From: Dryocosmus kuriphilus
Lineage: Eukaryota; Arthropoda; Insecta; Hymenoptera; Cynipidae
NCBI GenBank assembly: GCA_038277395.1
Contig: CM076189.1
Coordinates: 232,129,918-232,193,917 of the forward strand
Length of the DNA stretch: 64,000 bases
Direction: 5' to 3'
Shown: one piece after another, positions 45,025 through 58,524 of the stretch
How positions within the stretch are numbered: position 1 is the first letter of the stretch
Layout of the letters: each line of letters starts with the position of its first letter
Translations under genes and position numbers: made by a program
Notes under the pieces: generated by a model
The model's database searches: none
What the model was told of the DNA's origin: nothing
Seen by the model: the letters and a program-made list of their open reading frames with translations, nothing else

Positions 45025-48000
45025 CTGTAACAAAAAGAACCGGAGCATACATTGGGACAGACTGTTTTATACTTGATTCAACAAATAAATTTCAAACACG
45101 CGCTAGTCAACTATAATAATGTACATAACTGATTCAATCAAAACGTGTTATTCCAGTTGTGCAAGCATAGATATAAAATAGAAAAATAATTTAAACACTC
45201 GAAATCGACGATTGGCATTTTTTATTCAAGGAAATAGTCAGCGAAAGTGCAGTATATTATAATAATAGTGCTACTAACTACCATGCATAAAGCAGTATAT
45301 ATATCAATGCGTCACTAAATCTGTCGTATGCATCGAGAATTGCCTCTGACTTACTCTTCAGGAAAAGTTTGATTACCACCTATATGTGTATCATTGAAAA
45401 ACTCATATTAAAATTATTGCTTCATGATCAGTAAGCATGAACTCAATTCTAACTCATCACAACTTTCTAATTTAAACACAACCATAATTTACAATGGACT
45501 CAAACCCAAGATCAGTATATGTCTAAAAGGAATCTGCTCTTTTTTTCGATGTTCAGTTCTCTTCGGAACATTCTCCTCTCAGGTTATTGAGGTTACAAGG
45601 GATGGTTTTATCTCGTCTCCTCTTTTCTTTATCCGGGGAGGAATTTGCAAGATCAGGGAGCCTTGGGAGGAATATATCTCTTTTCTCGAGGCGTCCACAG
45701 ACAGGAACGTATCCTGAATAATAAAGGAGGAAAAATGGCGTCGGCAGGAGAGAGCAACCAGAGCCCGAGTACATATTATGCAGATATGGGCGGTCGTCGT
45801 CGTGGTTCGACGATGGTAAAGACCGAGCATGACAATCACCTCGAGTACTACCATTGCCTGTACCTCCCATAGATTCGCAAGCGCGAATTGCACCCCACGT
45901 TGGGCTGCTTCCGCCACCGAAGGATTGACCACCATTACGAGAAGCATTATTTATTCAACGACTATCGCTGCTCAGGGAATGACCGATTGGCAGGCATCGT
46001 ACTCTCAGGCCACCCAGGATCGTACGATCAGAAACTCTTCCTCTTTCACCAAACCAAAGAGAGGAGATACACATCAATTGAACGCTCACTGCATATTGAA
46101 TCACTTATCGATCTATCACTGCTAATTCAATTCCAAACTTTCTCACAAAAGAATTCGCAGCAAAAACTTGTTTCGCCAAGGCAAGGGTCTGAATAGATTA
46201 TAATAACAGAAAGGTGAAAGATAATTGTTGGAAAATGGAATCTTTTATTGCGAGGGTAATTATAAGTATGTCCCCGGCAAGAGAATGAGAATATAATAAC
46301 TCTTTTAATAACAGAGAACTTGTTATTACGTTATTTATTAGCGAGCACTGAGCTTACATTACTTACTACCGTGGCTCAAGGTACTAAAGTGCAAGTGCTC
46401 TGAGTAGTAAAACAGAAATGGGGTAAGTAATAATATGGATACCTTGTTCATAGCATTGTAAAAAAGTAATACAATACTCGTGAGAAAGATATTGCTGAGT
46501 GGAGGGAGGCCTTCTGTAATTTATAGATCAGCTTCTGTAGAGGTTTTTCATTGATAAACATGTTTTGAAACTTAACGTAAATTTCTTCACTGAATCCTAA
46601 ATTCAATTAACGACGAAATAGTTTAATGAGGACATTAGTTTCCTGGTTAAAAGACAGTACCAATAAGAGCCAGGTGCGTTTGCAATGCAAAAGCGTTTCT
46701 CCTTCTCTCTCCTGTCTCCTTTCGGGGCTCACGACTGCCCAGAAGCGACTAACAAGATTACGAGCGACATTCTGGTCTAGGAACGGATATTTTGCCCGGG
46801 GCCGATAAATCTGTTTATGCGCTACCATTTCAATGGAAGGAGGATTCAGCTGCTTTCGCGTGGGTAATTGCCGACCATTGTTCCATGGAGAAGTACTTTT
46901 AAGAGCGTTCGTTCTTCCCGTCGATCCATACCTCCCATAGGGTACATTACGACCCAGCGTCAGACCATTTCGAGCGGCGATAATGGTCCCGGCACACGGC
47001 GAGTGCTCGCCATTCATAAAGCCTTATTCTAAGTAAACGAGTAATCATGACCGTGGCAGTAATGCTCGCTGGAAGTCGAACGATAAAACTTTTGATGATA
47101 AACGCTGTTTTTGAAGAGCCGTTAGCCGTTTAATGCTTTACCGAAGTCCGGCAAAACAAATCTTCAAGACTGCAATCATGGCGTGCGAAAGAAGTCTCGC
47201 CGGAAGTCGTCCGATAGAGAGGGGATGAGAAATGTGTGAGAAAAGCAGCCTTCCCGGAGATGGGCCCAATAAGTCTTAAAACAAAGAGGCCATGCTGATG
47301 TTAAAGGCTCGTTAGGTAGAAGAGATCAAGACAGATGTATAAGTCATCTAATTTCACTTGACTCAAAGAGAGGGATCGAACCCGGTCATCATCAGGAAAC
47401 CTGAATCACCTTATCCATCCTCTCTTGGAAGAGACCAACGTTTTGCAATTTGATTCCGGGACCAATTATCGTCTCGGAATGAACTTAAGACTGCTGACAA
47501 TAAATAAAATATCCGAGGAGCATTACTGGCAATCGGCGTGGAGCGGTGAGCCACAAAGGGAAATAATTAGCGGCGAGGACGATAGGCTAATCTAGGAGTT
47601 TGTCATTAGCCTATCAAAGCCAAATGCTTCTGGCATCGATTCCCCCTCGACTTGAGAATATTCCCCACGAATGGACGACGCTCGAATAACTCCGCTAGCT
47701 GGGAAGTATGTGCGAACACGGGGAGCAATTAGTATTTCTCGGGAGACTATCTGCACTTGCGCAGCTGAAATGCGTCGCGTCGCTCGGTAGCTTTTGCCGG
47801 TATGGAAAAGGAACGGCTGAAAGAAGGGAGGTGATGGAGGCGGAGGTGAAGGTGGAGGTGGCTCTGGAGAGGGGACGTCGGATCGGGGGCGAAGGCGAAC
47901 GTATGGAATGGAACCAGGATCAGGAGCGTCGCGCATATACCGACTGGTATGTGCCGCGTGAATTGACCGAGCAGATAAACCCCCGGGAAAAAGAAGAGAT

Positions 48001-49043
48001 TCGAAGGAGAGCGCGGAGTCCTGAAACACAGAAGCCGACGCGGCTAATGACTCTGTCCGAAGTAATCTCGGGGTGTTATCTGTCCGGCTACCTGAGGCCC
48101 ACCTACTTCGAATCACGAGCCCGAGGTGCTTTACGACTGATCGGCTTCGAACCGTTCACCCTGACCAGATAGACGCCGGCGTCCATCTTCCTCGGGATCT
48201 TCCTCCACTGGGGAGACAAACAGCGAACAGTTCTACCAACGAGATAAAAAGCGTGTAAGGCTTGGAAACTCAATCTCTTAATCTTGGGAGACCTTTTTGA
48301 TTTGAATAGTTGAGTCTAAGTTCTGGGTTAAGAATAGTTTTAAGTTGTATAAGATGATTCAGACTTCTTGTTCATATAGTCTAACTTAGAAGAGGCAAGT
48401 CAAGAATATTTGACACCTAAAAAATAAGCTTATACAACCGAAAAAAATTTGATTGGATCACAATGGCGCCCAACGTAACGCGAGGTTGATTGTCCTTGTT
48501 ACCATCAGCTTCACCTTAAGGTTTGTCAAAGAACGCCAGTTTCTTCGACAAGAGACATCCTTGTAAAAACTGTAAGAAAAGACTTGCGTTTCATAGGCAA
48601 TATCACGAGGAAAGAGCGGTGAAAGAAAGAGGGAGGCGGCCCCTTTCACTTTGAGGGTTAAGAAGTTAGCTGATGGTCCGCGGATTACGTAGACTCCGGT
48701 ACATAAAGTAACTATGTAGTTAGTTCGACACGAGCGCACTCAGACTTTCGAGTTTGTATGGAAGGAATATATAGACACGAAAGGTTTTTATGAAAGGGTG
48801 GTGTGGTGCCAAAGGTGGCGCCACCTCGGCAGAAAGCGGCAGAGAAGAGAAACTTTTAGTGCACCCTGGTTACGAGGGGGTGCGAGAAAGAAAAGGCGAG
48901 ACATCGTCGTCGGGGGTGAGACGAGGAAGAGGTGAAGGTGTTTGGGGAGGTGAGTATGGAGGAAAGGCTGGACGACTGGCGTTTCATCCTGCTATCGACC
49001 GGTCGAGAAAGGGGTGGATTTTTCTGCTCGTGCAAACAAGAGG

Positions 49044-49080
49044 GGGAGAGATAGAGAGACAGAGAGAAAGAGAGAGAGCA
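49044..49080. repeat. GA-rich microsatellite
   Basis: Imperfect (GA)n: GAGAGATAGAGAGACAGAGA and onward. It lies inside a GC-rich island. Confidence 0.8.
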
Positions 49081-49196
49081 CGTTCTGGACTCGACCCGAT
49101 ATAGCGAAGTGACCCACCCTGCCACCTCCGCTCCCGTCGACTACCGCCCTCTTAATCCCAGTCATCGGGGGAAACAAAAAGGTGCCATGGTGTTAT

Positions 49197-49197
<1 letters not shown>

Positions 49198-49267
<70 letters not shown>
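49198..49267. repeat. (TA)n microsatellite
   Basis: About 65 bp of uninterrupted alternating TA. It produces meaningless Tyr/Ile frames on both strands. Confidence 0.95.
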
Positions 49268-49268
<1 letters not shown>

Positions 49269-51109
49269 CTATATGTTGTAAAACCACGGGATATCCACCT
49301 ACGGGAAAAGCGAAACGAACAACTTGACTCCTGAGAGTTTTGGGCGTCATGGCCGACAGTCCTTAACGAGACCTGCCAATCAACGAGACAGCCGTACCGG
49401 TCGAAAGGTTGAACTAGCCTAACTCTATCGACGATCTCGCCTAGACTATTTTTTTTTATTAGTAGACAAGGCGATTGACCTCTAGGCGGCCAAGATTCAT
49501 TGTGTTTTACGAGATGCTCTTCGTAAAAGACAAAGCTATTTATTTTATATTTCTCACAAGAGTTGAATCCTTATTTGCATTAATGCCTTCTTTATAGAAA
49601 AGACTTTTTGGAAAAGTGATTAATTGAAATGATTTAGGGAACAAAAATCCTTTTTCCTAGATTTACGGCTTGTGAATTTTCACTTTAAAAAATCATTGTA
49701 TTAAAGTTTAGAGGACCAGAAAGCATTTTAAGCCCCTTTGAAATTAATTTTTTTTTTCAAAGAGGAAAAAAGTAGAATACCCCAGGTAAGTACATGTCTA
49801 TAATTCCAGAGACCCTTGGCAAACTAAGACCTTAATTTCACAAGCACCTCTACTTGATGTGGAATATTTTTCCTCAGCTTATTTCTTAGAAGCGGGAGTA
49901 GCGAGCGTTGAAAATTTAATGTCGCGCGAATACAGTTAGAGCACGATTTTTTCCATTGGTGACTGCCTAGTAGCTGTATATAATATAGTCTCGGCATCAA
50001 GGGTGAGTTTTTTCTTGATTTTTTTGCGGTAAAAATCACGAAGGGAACGTTTAAACGGAAATCAGCTAGTTGCTTACAGCGGATCGTACAAAAGACGCCC
50101 CTCGGGAAAAGTCTTTGAGGCGTATTCAGTCGATATCTTGAGGAAATATGCTTCAGAAGATGGGAAATGCCATAAGGGCTCGTGAGAGGCAAGTGTGAAA
50201 TTGATATAGAGTTCGATAGCAACTCAAAAGGAGAATTACGAATACATTCGAGTTTGCATCCCATTCTGAGAAGTGCTTTCCTGGAAAACACATTTTACTT
50301 GATGTTATCGACCTGAAAGGAAATCATCTATAAGAAATAAGAGTGGTCATTTGACCGGGAATCCGGGATAACCGGAAAATGACCTGGATTTTGGTTAATC
50401 CATAGCTTTAGTAGAAAAACGTATTCAATCACTTTAATTGTAAAATTAAACGAGTTAATCTTGAAACCCTTTAAAATGCGCATAATTAGAAAACGTTAAA
50501 TTGTGAATGTTCGCACTTCAAGCATGCCAGCGAGTCATTTTTTCACTTTTAGAATTCTGACGGAAATGTCTTTTCAAAAGGAAATACAATAAATTACTAT
50601 AAAATCACTATACAATTTTTGGTTCGATTTTGGAAACTTTAACAAAATGTTACAACAAGTAGTTACATATATGTACAAAAAATTGTAATTTTCACATCGT
50701 ACTGTTGTGTGATTTGTTGTATTTCATTGTGAAAATAAAATACATTTACAGCTGGAAAGAATTTTAAATTCAATACTTGAAGATTAAAATAAACAAAATT
50801 ATTTTGCTTGAAATTTAAATTTCTAAAAATTGCATAATTTATTATTGTTTGAACCTTTCTAAATAGAAGTAGACAGCACTGAGATTAGAATTTTTAGATT
50901 GAAATTTTTTTTTTGGGATTGAGATCCAATCTTTCAAAACTGTGCAAACTAAAAAATGAAAGCCTTTTCATACTTAAACAATAATAAATACAGTACATTG
51001 AAAATTGTGCACACCAAAATTGAAAGTTATACCATTTTTAATACAAGTATTAAAAACTGTCTGCTCTAATATTTAAGTTGTTCAACATTGTACAATTTCC
51101 AAATGAAAA

Positions 51110-51310
51110 TCTTAGGGGCCGAAAACGAGTCGGCGATTTGCTCCAGCAACATTACGGCTACATGGATGAATTGTTTGTAATGTAATCTATTTAGCAGATA
51201 ATTTAAACACAATTCTGTCGGTTTGTAGAGAGAGATTTTTCCGGAAAAAAATGGTTGTTGTTGTTTCCTTTTAATTTGCAAACAAAAGCATGCGCGCTTG
51301 GGATGCAGCC
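51110..51310. repeat. single unit related to the 51574-53686 array
   Basis: CAACATTACGGCTACATGGA, TTTGTAGAGAGAG and TTTTTCCGGAAAAAAATG parallel phrases in the neighbouring palindromic array. It is an isolated diverged copy. Confidence 0.55.
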
Positions 51311-51573
51311 ACCCACCTTTCGGCTTCTGAAATAAAATTTTCTGCCTCACATTTACAAAAGAAGTTTATTGCTATTATTTATATTAGCTGAAACATTTTT
51401 TTTTGTACTCCATTAGTCTACTTCATTTGAAAATATGAAAATAGTTAGTTTGACGAAAGAAGCGCGTATTCATTTTAAAAAGTATACATAAGATATAGAG
51501 TACTTTACAGAGAGTATCAGCCATACATACTTTTTAATATTTCTCTCACATGATTTTAATAAGACATTCCATA

Positions 51574-53686
51574 CAATTTTTTTCATAATATACAACTTTC
51601 GCATTTTTCTCGCATCTTACTTTATTGTGATATTTTGAGACTTTTCTCTTTTGTGATTCCTGTGCCCGAGAAATTCGAAAGTTATACTTGTAGGAACAAA
51701 AAATTCTCCCAGCCTTAAAAATGACTATCTTCTGCATCATTACGGCTACGCAAATGAATTTTTTGATATAACTTTTTTACCACATAATCTAAAAACAATT
51801 GTGCGAGTTTTTACAGAGAGCTTTTTCCGGAAAGTGATGTTGTTGCTTTGTTTTTAACTGAAACTTGAGACGCTGGATTCAAGAAAATATTTCGCTGAGA
51901 GTCGAGGGCTCCTGAGAACATGAGAATAAAGTTTCAAATTTCAGTTTTTAAAACACATAAGTATCCACATGGAGAGTGTCACGCCGCACCTTTTACTCCT
52001 TATAAAAAAAGTTTTAGGCATTTTGGTCGCGGTAAAATAGGAAATTTTTTATATTTTTAAACAAAGCTCACAATAAATATGTATTGGTTATGTTCTAGGA
52101 AAGTTGAAACAATTTTTCTGGAACGTTTTATTCTTCTTGCATCCAGTGCCTCAAGTTTTAACTAAAAGCAAAGCAGCAACAACATTTTCTCGAAAAATCT
52201 CTCTGTAAAAACCCGCATAATGGTCCTTAGATTATTTGGTAAAAAAGTTGCGTAAAAAAAACTCATTCGTGTCGCCGTAATGTTGCAGAAGATAGCCATT
52301 TTTGAGGCTAGGAGAACTTTTTTGTGAAGAGCCCCTGAGCACATGAGAATACAGTTTCGAAATGCCGCATCTCTTTCTCCTCAAAAGAGAAGTTTCAGGC
52401 TTTTCACTTTTCTAATTATTTAGAAAAGCCTTTTTTTTTTCACAAATTGAAATATGTCGTTAAATTGAGCTAAAACGTTCATAAAACTTGTTTCACCCTT
52501 CCTGAATAAACATTTTGAAATTTCGCGAACGTCATCGGTCTCAGAATATGACCAGTACATATTTCTTGTGAACTTAGTTGAAAAATATTTTTAAAAAATC
52601 TATTTTATCGCGAGTTGAAGTGCTAAGAAGGCGAAAATTTTCAATTAGTGAAAAAAAAACATATTTTTTTGTAAATAAGTGAAAAGTAAAAAGCCTACAA
52701 CTGTTTTTTGGCGAGAAAAAGATGCGGCATGAAATTCTCCATAAAGATATGTGTTTTAAAAATTAAAATTCGAAAATGTATACTCAAGTGCTCAGGGGCT
52801 CTCCACGAAAAGTTCTCTTGGTCTCAAAAGGGGCTATCTTCTGCAACATTACGGCTACATGAATGGATTTTTTTATGTAATTTTTTTACCACATAATCTA
52901 AGGACCATTGTTTCGTTTTTTACAGATCACTTATTCTGGGAAATGTTGTTGCTGCTTTGTTTTTAATTGAAAATTGAGGCACTGGATGCAAGAGGGTATT
53001 TCGCTGGGAGTTGGAGGGCCTCTCAGAACTTGTCAACCGGAGAATAAAACGTTCCAGAAAAATTCTTTCAACCTTCCTAGAATATGACCAATACATATTT
53101 GTTGTGAATTTTGTTTAAAAATATATTTAAAAATCCTATTTTACCGCGAGTTGAAGAGAAAAAAGGCGACATATTTCTATCAGTGAATAAAAAACAGTTT
53201 TTTGTAAATAATTCGAAAACGAAGAAGCCTAAACTTTTTTTTATAAAGATAAAAAGATGCTGCATGAGATTCTCCATGTGGATATATATTTTAAAAACTG
53301 AAAATCGAAACTTTATTCTAAAGTTCTCAGGAGCCATCCACTCCCAGCGAAATAATTTTCTTGAATCCAGCGTCTCAAGTTTCAATTAAAAACAAAGCAA
53401 CATCAACACTTTCCGGACAAAGCTCTCTGTACAAACTCGTGTAACATTCTTCAGATTATGTGGTGCAGAAGATAGTAATTTTTAAGGCCGGGAGAATTTT
53501 TTGTTCCTACAAGTATAACTTTTCAATTTTTCGGGCAAAGGAATCACAAAGGCGAAAAATCTCAAAATATCACAAGAAAGCGATTTCATTTTTTGTACAA
53601 TCTTCTAGAAATTTTATTTCTAGATGTGATAATTTTGACCTTAAATTCGAGAAAAATGCGAAAGTTCTGTATTATGAAAAAAATTC
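51574..53686. mobile_element. nested inverted-repeat array (foldback-type)
   Basis: The outer arms (51574-51985 and 53245-53686) share AACTTTCGCATTTTTCTCG, GTTCCTACAAGTATAACTTT-type sequence and AGACGCTGGATTCAAGAAAA. An inner pair (52100-52380 and 52700-53070) shares GCATCCAGTGCCTCAAG, AGATGCGGCAT and TCTTCTGCAACATTACGGC-type sequence, also inverted. Units recur four times in alternating orientation. No transposase was seen. Confidence 0.7.
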
Positions 53687-56600
53687 TCCCTCGAATTCTC
53701 CTGGCCACAAAAATAGTTTGCCTCAGGAAACACTCACACGATGCTTTCCATATAAAAGAATTTTTGATGAAAATTGACTTTTTATATTTTCAAACAAATC
53801 GCTGTCATTTTGATCAATTTGAGAACTGAGAACATTTTTTTTTTTTTGGTGAAAAAATGTTTTATATATGTTCCATTAAAATGTATTGCAGGTTCCTGAA
53901 ATTTCGTGAATGAAAGAAGAAAAAGGACCCTTTGCTTTTTTCTTATCTTCTTTTATTTCCAGTCTGTCATTATGCTGACCAACAATGGTGCTGATTGAAA
54001 TCGGCAATTCTGATTTATCTCGACCTTTTGCCGCATTGGTATTGCTGTGACACCCGAGGATTTTCTTCCGCCCGAAGTGTTTGGACCCTGTAATTTTCTG
54101 GTCGCGGGTCAAACGTAAAAAAAGAAGCTGGAAAAGTCCGTCGAAGCTGCCCTACGTGGTTTCTCGAATACTGCCAAGGACAGAAACCACCCCTTCGTTT
54201 TCAGTTCGTCTTATTGTTCCCAGCGACCCGGCCAACTGAAATCCTCGATAATCGTTCTCTCCACCCACTGCACTTTCAAGAATATAAATTTCCACTACTA
54301 GAAATTCTAAAAATAACATTTTTTTTCAAGATATCAGCTTCCTGAGACGTACTAAAAATACGCTTGATAATTAATGGATGCGTAATTGTTTACGTTCCTT
54401 CTCGGGATTTAAATAAAGGCAAAATACGCACTGCGTAACTTGAATATAGATTATATTTGACCAAAGAGTACGTTCAATCAACTTCGTGATTTTTCATCGT
54501 TTAAAGGTCAGTTTAGATAAGACCTTTTTGATAACCATAGAACGCGTGATGACCAAGCAGAAATCCACTTTTCGACCAGTTTCGGCCAATTTAAGAAACG
54601 ACAGCTGACGCCGCAGTTTCACTTAAAACTCTGATTTCGCCTTATTTCGTTATCTTGGAAGAATAATAGATAAACAGGTCAATTTGTATACGCGATAAAA
54701 GTTGCCCCGAAGGCGTCTGAGAAGACAGAATAAAATATTGGTTTAACACTTTGAATTCAGCGATGGATTCACTTTTTAAGAGTGCCCCAAGCAAGTAAGA
54801 TTTTACTGTGATGATATAAAGTAATTTTTCAAGAAATTAAGACACGAATTGCGAGTTTGAACTTAACTGAGTTAATCGTAAATGTTAATTGTGAATGCTT
54901 GATATTTGAAATGTCGATTCTATAACCCCAGGGTTTAAATCAATCGTCTCCATTCTTCTTTCAAAGAGCGACTTACTTTTTATGCGAACTCTATAGTTAC
55001 TTTGTTGATTTTTGCCTGACTATCTGTGCGACTTACGATAACCCCGAAGTTCGAAACGTTCTGTCATAATCTGTCCTGCAGTTGTCTGCTTGTGAAAATA
55101 ATATCGCCAAGACGCGTATACCCGCTAACTAGCAGACGCAGCAATGACAATAATTATGTCTTTATTTACAGAGAGGAAAGGTCATTAAAAATGTATATTT
55201 ATTTCTTTATTATTTTGCTAGGTTGACATTATTTTAAAGGACTTTGTAAAGCTATCACATTCAAATATTTTTACTTAAAGGCCTTCCTTAACGAGATGGA
55301 ATTCTAGTAACGTTATATTGACTTCACGTATATAAATATTGTAATTTCTCAATCCGTTAACAAGCCCACCGGAAATGCTACCGGTATCACGGCAGCTTAG
55401 TTCGACCCTGGAATACTTTTAACTTCCAAGATTCTGTGAAACTCTAGATATTTAACTTACATCAATTGCTTATATGAATTATCCAATAAATAAGAGAATT
55501 TCATGTATTTTGAGGCTTTCGTGTACCTACGTGAGGATGTCACTTTTTTTTCAAATTCAAAATTCATTTGTGTCCACCCACGGATTTCGTTTCAAACATT
55601 CAATGGACAAAAAAGTGATGCGTTACAAATTGTATCAAAATCGTTTCGTATTTAACCCTCCTGTGCACCGAACAACAAAACCTTTCAAAGACAAAAAAAA
55701 GTAGTGCAAGGTAAAAATTAAATTATTGACAAATGTCGTCCCATAAGATAGACCAACAATTTTTTGTAAAAATCTTTCTAATAGTTGATAAAATGAAGAA
55801 AATATATAATACTTTCTTTACATTTCAACACGAATCTCTCAAACTTGTTATGAAAGGGATGTTTATTTTCAGAAACTACGAAATGATCGGTAAAACATAA
55901 AATTTTGAAATAATTCAAATTGTTGGTTCGTCAGATCTGAATAAAATCGTATTTATTTCCTATTTTAGAAAGAAATCCTCTCGTACTAAGCAATATAAGC
56001 TAGTTTAATTCCAGAAACAATGCAATAATGAATGACAACCTATATTTGGAACGATCCAATATGGTGGCTAGTAAAATTTGAAAATATGAATAGTTTCTCC
56101 ATTGTATATCAACCAAATTTAAAATTAAAAAAATTAATTACATTGACTTATTGATCTGGTCAACAAAAACTAACATCATTACATAATTAATCCATTAAGA
56201 TTGCGAAACCTTTGGCAACTGTAACCACGATTTAATGCTTTGAATGCAATATAAATTATTCGACAAAATTTGTACAAATCTCCTTGATTGGTAACCGTAT
56301 TGGATTTTTTGAATTTTTTCAAAATTTTGGTTCAGAGATTATATAGATTCTGAAAATACACCTGCTGGTCTTGTCTTCCATTGAAAAATGAACAAATGAT
56401 TTTTTTCAATTTTGACACCCTCCATATTGCGTTTTCTAAAATTTAAGTATTAACCATTTATAGCATTGTTTCTAAAAATAAGCTTGATTATCTCGTAATT
56501 TGAGATGAATATGTTGAATAATATGTAAATGAATCATTTTTTTCAAATTTGACTAACCACCGTCTTAAATTTTTTCAAAATTTCAGTTACCGACGATTAT

Positions 56601-57053
56601 TGCATGCTTTATAAAAATAAACTTATTTAGCGAATTTTAAGAGGCTTCCGTTCAAAAATGAGAAAATTAATCATATTTCTCAAATTTGAACGGCCGTCAA
56701 ATCACATTTTTCACAAATTTTGAATATTTTTATACCAGCACTTGCTTTGTATTTTATAATAATATTTTTTCATAAAATTTGGGATCCTATTGTTAATAAC
56801 TAGAGAAAATATCACTTTTGGTATGAGAACTGAACAAGTTTTCTCGATTTTTTATTTTTGCACCTTTTTCCCCATGTAAATCCAATGGAAAACTTTAAAT
56901 AGCATGCAAAAAGGTAACATGGAATGCATAATTTTTTTGGTCAATGAAATGAAAGCCGTGGATGGGAGTAAAATAATTTTGAATGTAAAAAATAAGAGAC
57001 ACCCTAAATTAATAAAACCCTCTCACTCATTGTTAATATTACTCATACTGGCT
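53687..57053. other. presumed omb intron, nothing recognised
   Basis: 53900-54250 is moderately GC-rich and unique. 55700-57050 is AT-rich and low in structure. No gene was seen. Confidence 0.45.
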
Positions 57054-57354
57054 GAACTTCCGAAAACGCGATACCTCGGATTGGCTTGAAATTTGGTATA
57101 CTTATGTAATTTGACTCGCTGATTACCAATATGACCATGAAAATTTGTGCAAATGACATCTTCAAGGTCAAAAATTCAAAAAACTATAAACTTCCACGTA
57201 CGTTTACTGCGTTTATTTCAGTAATTACATAAAATTGATAAAAAAAATTCTCAGATAAAAATTATAGACCTTTGGAAAGTACCCATTTTATGTTCAACAC
57301 ATTTTTGCTCTACGACTGAAAGCTTTCGAGAAAATGGACGATGAATATGGGTTA

Positions 57355-57635
57355 GTGTGTCTGGGGCGGAAAGCCACCCGTGTGACTGGTTATAGAAATA
57401 CTTTCAGTCACACCCCTACCCCTTTCCAGTATTTTGCGGGGAGCGGGAAGACGCCCCTTGTGACTGGTCACAAAAATACTTTCAGTTTCATCTCTACCCC
57501 TTTCCAGTGTTTTGCGAGGGACGGGAAGACACCCCTGTGACTGGTCACAAAAATACATACAGTCACACCCCTACTCCTTTCCAATGTTTTGCGGTGAGCG
57601 CGAAGGAACTCCTGTGACTGGGCACAGAAATGCAT
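57355..57635. repeat. tandem repeat of about 83 bp, 3.4 copies
   Basis: Each unit contains GTGACTGGTCACAAAAATAC, CAGTCACACCCCTAC, CCTTTCCAGT, TTTTGCG and GGGAAGAC. It sits in the middle of the foldback element. Confidence 0.85.
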
Positions 57636-58132
57636 GCTATATACGCGCCATATATACGCACACTATATTTATCGTCCATTTTATCGAAAATTTTCAGTCG
57701 TACAGAAAAAAATGTTTAAAACACAAGAAATGTTTATTTTCACAACTCGAGTATCGAAAATTCGATTTTCGATGTCTGCAGAGCATGGCGAATTTGGCCG
57801 ATTGCACGTTGCTTCCTCAAGATTGTGGAAACAATCTTCGGGTTATATTCTCAACCCAAATGAGTGAGGAAAAAATCATCGGGTGTTTTCGTGTCAAATC
57901 GTAGCATATCGATGTACGATTCTCGCGCGCTCACTTGTTCGTTCACACCAATTTACGCATTCAAAATGGCGTCTACGTCAAAACACAGAGACGAAATGTT
58001 CGGTGAAGAGGAAGACTATCTTATTTTATAGAAACAGGTATCGTTTCGTATTCTCGCTCATGCTCTGCAGAAGTCGAAAATTGAATTTTCGATTCACTCG
58101 TTGTGAAAAGTAGTATGCACAACTCGATGAGA

Positions 58133-58221
58133 ATTGACATATTTACCAGGGACCTGAAGTTGACGGTTCGATTCATACGGCCTTCCGCCGTCAACTTCAG
58201 GTCCCTGGTAAACATGTCAAT
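58133..58221. repeat. long hairpin, 35-bp arms
   Basis: The arms contain TTTACCAGGGACCTGAAGTT and its complement, separated by about 20 bp. Few mismatches suggest a recent or maintained palindrome. Confidence 0.85.
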
Positions 58222-58524
58222 TTTCAACTTGCTGTGCAATGTACTATTTTCGAAGGTCTGCAACTTTTATTGGAGGATTTTTTGTGAATTGTATCTATCT
58301 ACTGAAATAAACACGAAAAACATTAAATTTTTTTAGTTTTTTGAAGATTTGACTTTGAAGATGTCTTTTACGCCAATTTCCATGGTTATATTCGTAATCA
58401 GCGAGTCAAATTACATAAGTGTACCAAATTTCGAAGCAATCCGAGGTATCGCGTTTTCGGAAGTTTATCCTACAGACAGAAACAATTGGGTTAAAATTTG
58501 GAACGCATCATTTTTTTGAAAATA

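Larger units (their letters stand above)
45025..51109. other. presumed large omb intron with GC-rich islands
   Basis: No exon of the first T-box half was found. GC-rich islands at 45540-46040, 46640-47040, 47560-48240, 48590-49190 and 49820-50300 have frames open on one or both strands, but none resembles a known family. They are good candidates for enhancers or noncoding transcripts. Confidence 0.45.
57054..58466. mobile_element. foldback element with tandem-repeat core
   Basis: Arms of about 135 bp (57054-57188 and 58334-58466) share AACTTCCGAAAACGCGATAC and AATTTGACTCGCTGATTAC, with weaker pairing continuing inward to about 57300 and 58235. The centre holds an array of about 83-bp repeats, an inverted TCGAAAATTCGATTTTCGA pair near 57747 and 58060, and a long hairpin at 58133-58221. 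No credible protein was seen. Confidence 0.7.

Noticed and set aside
45553..45960. Gly/Ser-rich minus-strand frame considered as an extra omb exon
   Set aside because: It does not match any part of Omb, and the T-box exon to its left needs the first half of the T-box, not this sequence.
47366..47430. tRNA-like B box (GGGTTCGATCCC on the minus strand) with AAGAGAG/CTCTCTT ends
   Set aside because: The T-stem and acceptor would overlap and total length is near 60 bases. No cloverleaf can be drawn, so it is probably a coincidence or tRNA fragment.
47592..48172. Overlapping 150-170 codon ORFs on both strands
   Set aside because: Pro/Glu-rich frames in a GC-rich island, open on both strands and without motif, splice context or homology that I can recognise. 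Kept only as a GC-rich island.
49109..49350. Frames with long Tyr-Ile repeats on both strands
   Set aside because: These are direct translations of the (TA)n microsatellite.
50340..50400. CCGGGAATCCGGGATAACCGG stretch as a second copy of the CAGGGTGGCCACAG transposon
   Set aside because: The CCGGG phrases are similar, but the terminal CAGGGTGGCC is absent and no partner end was found.
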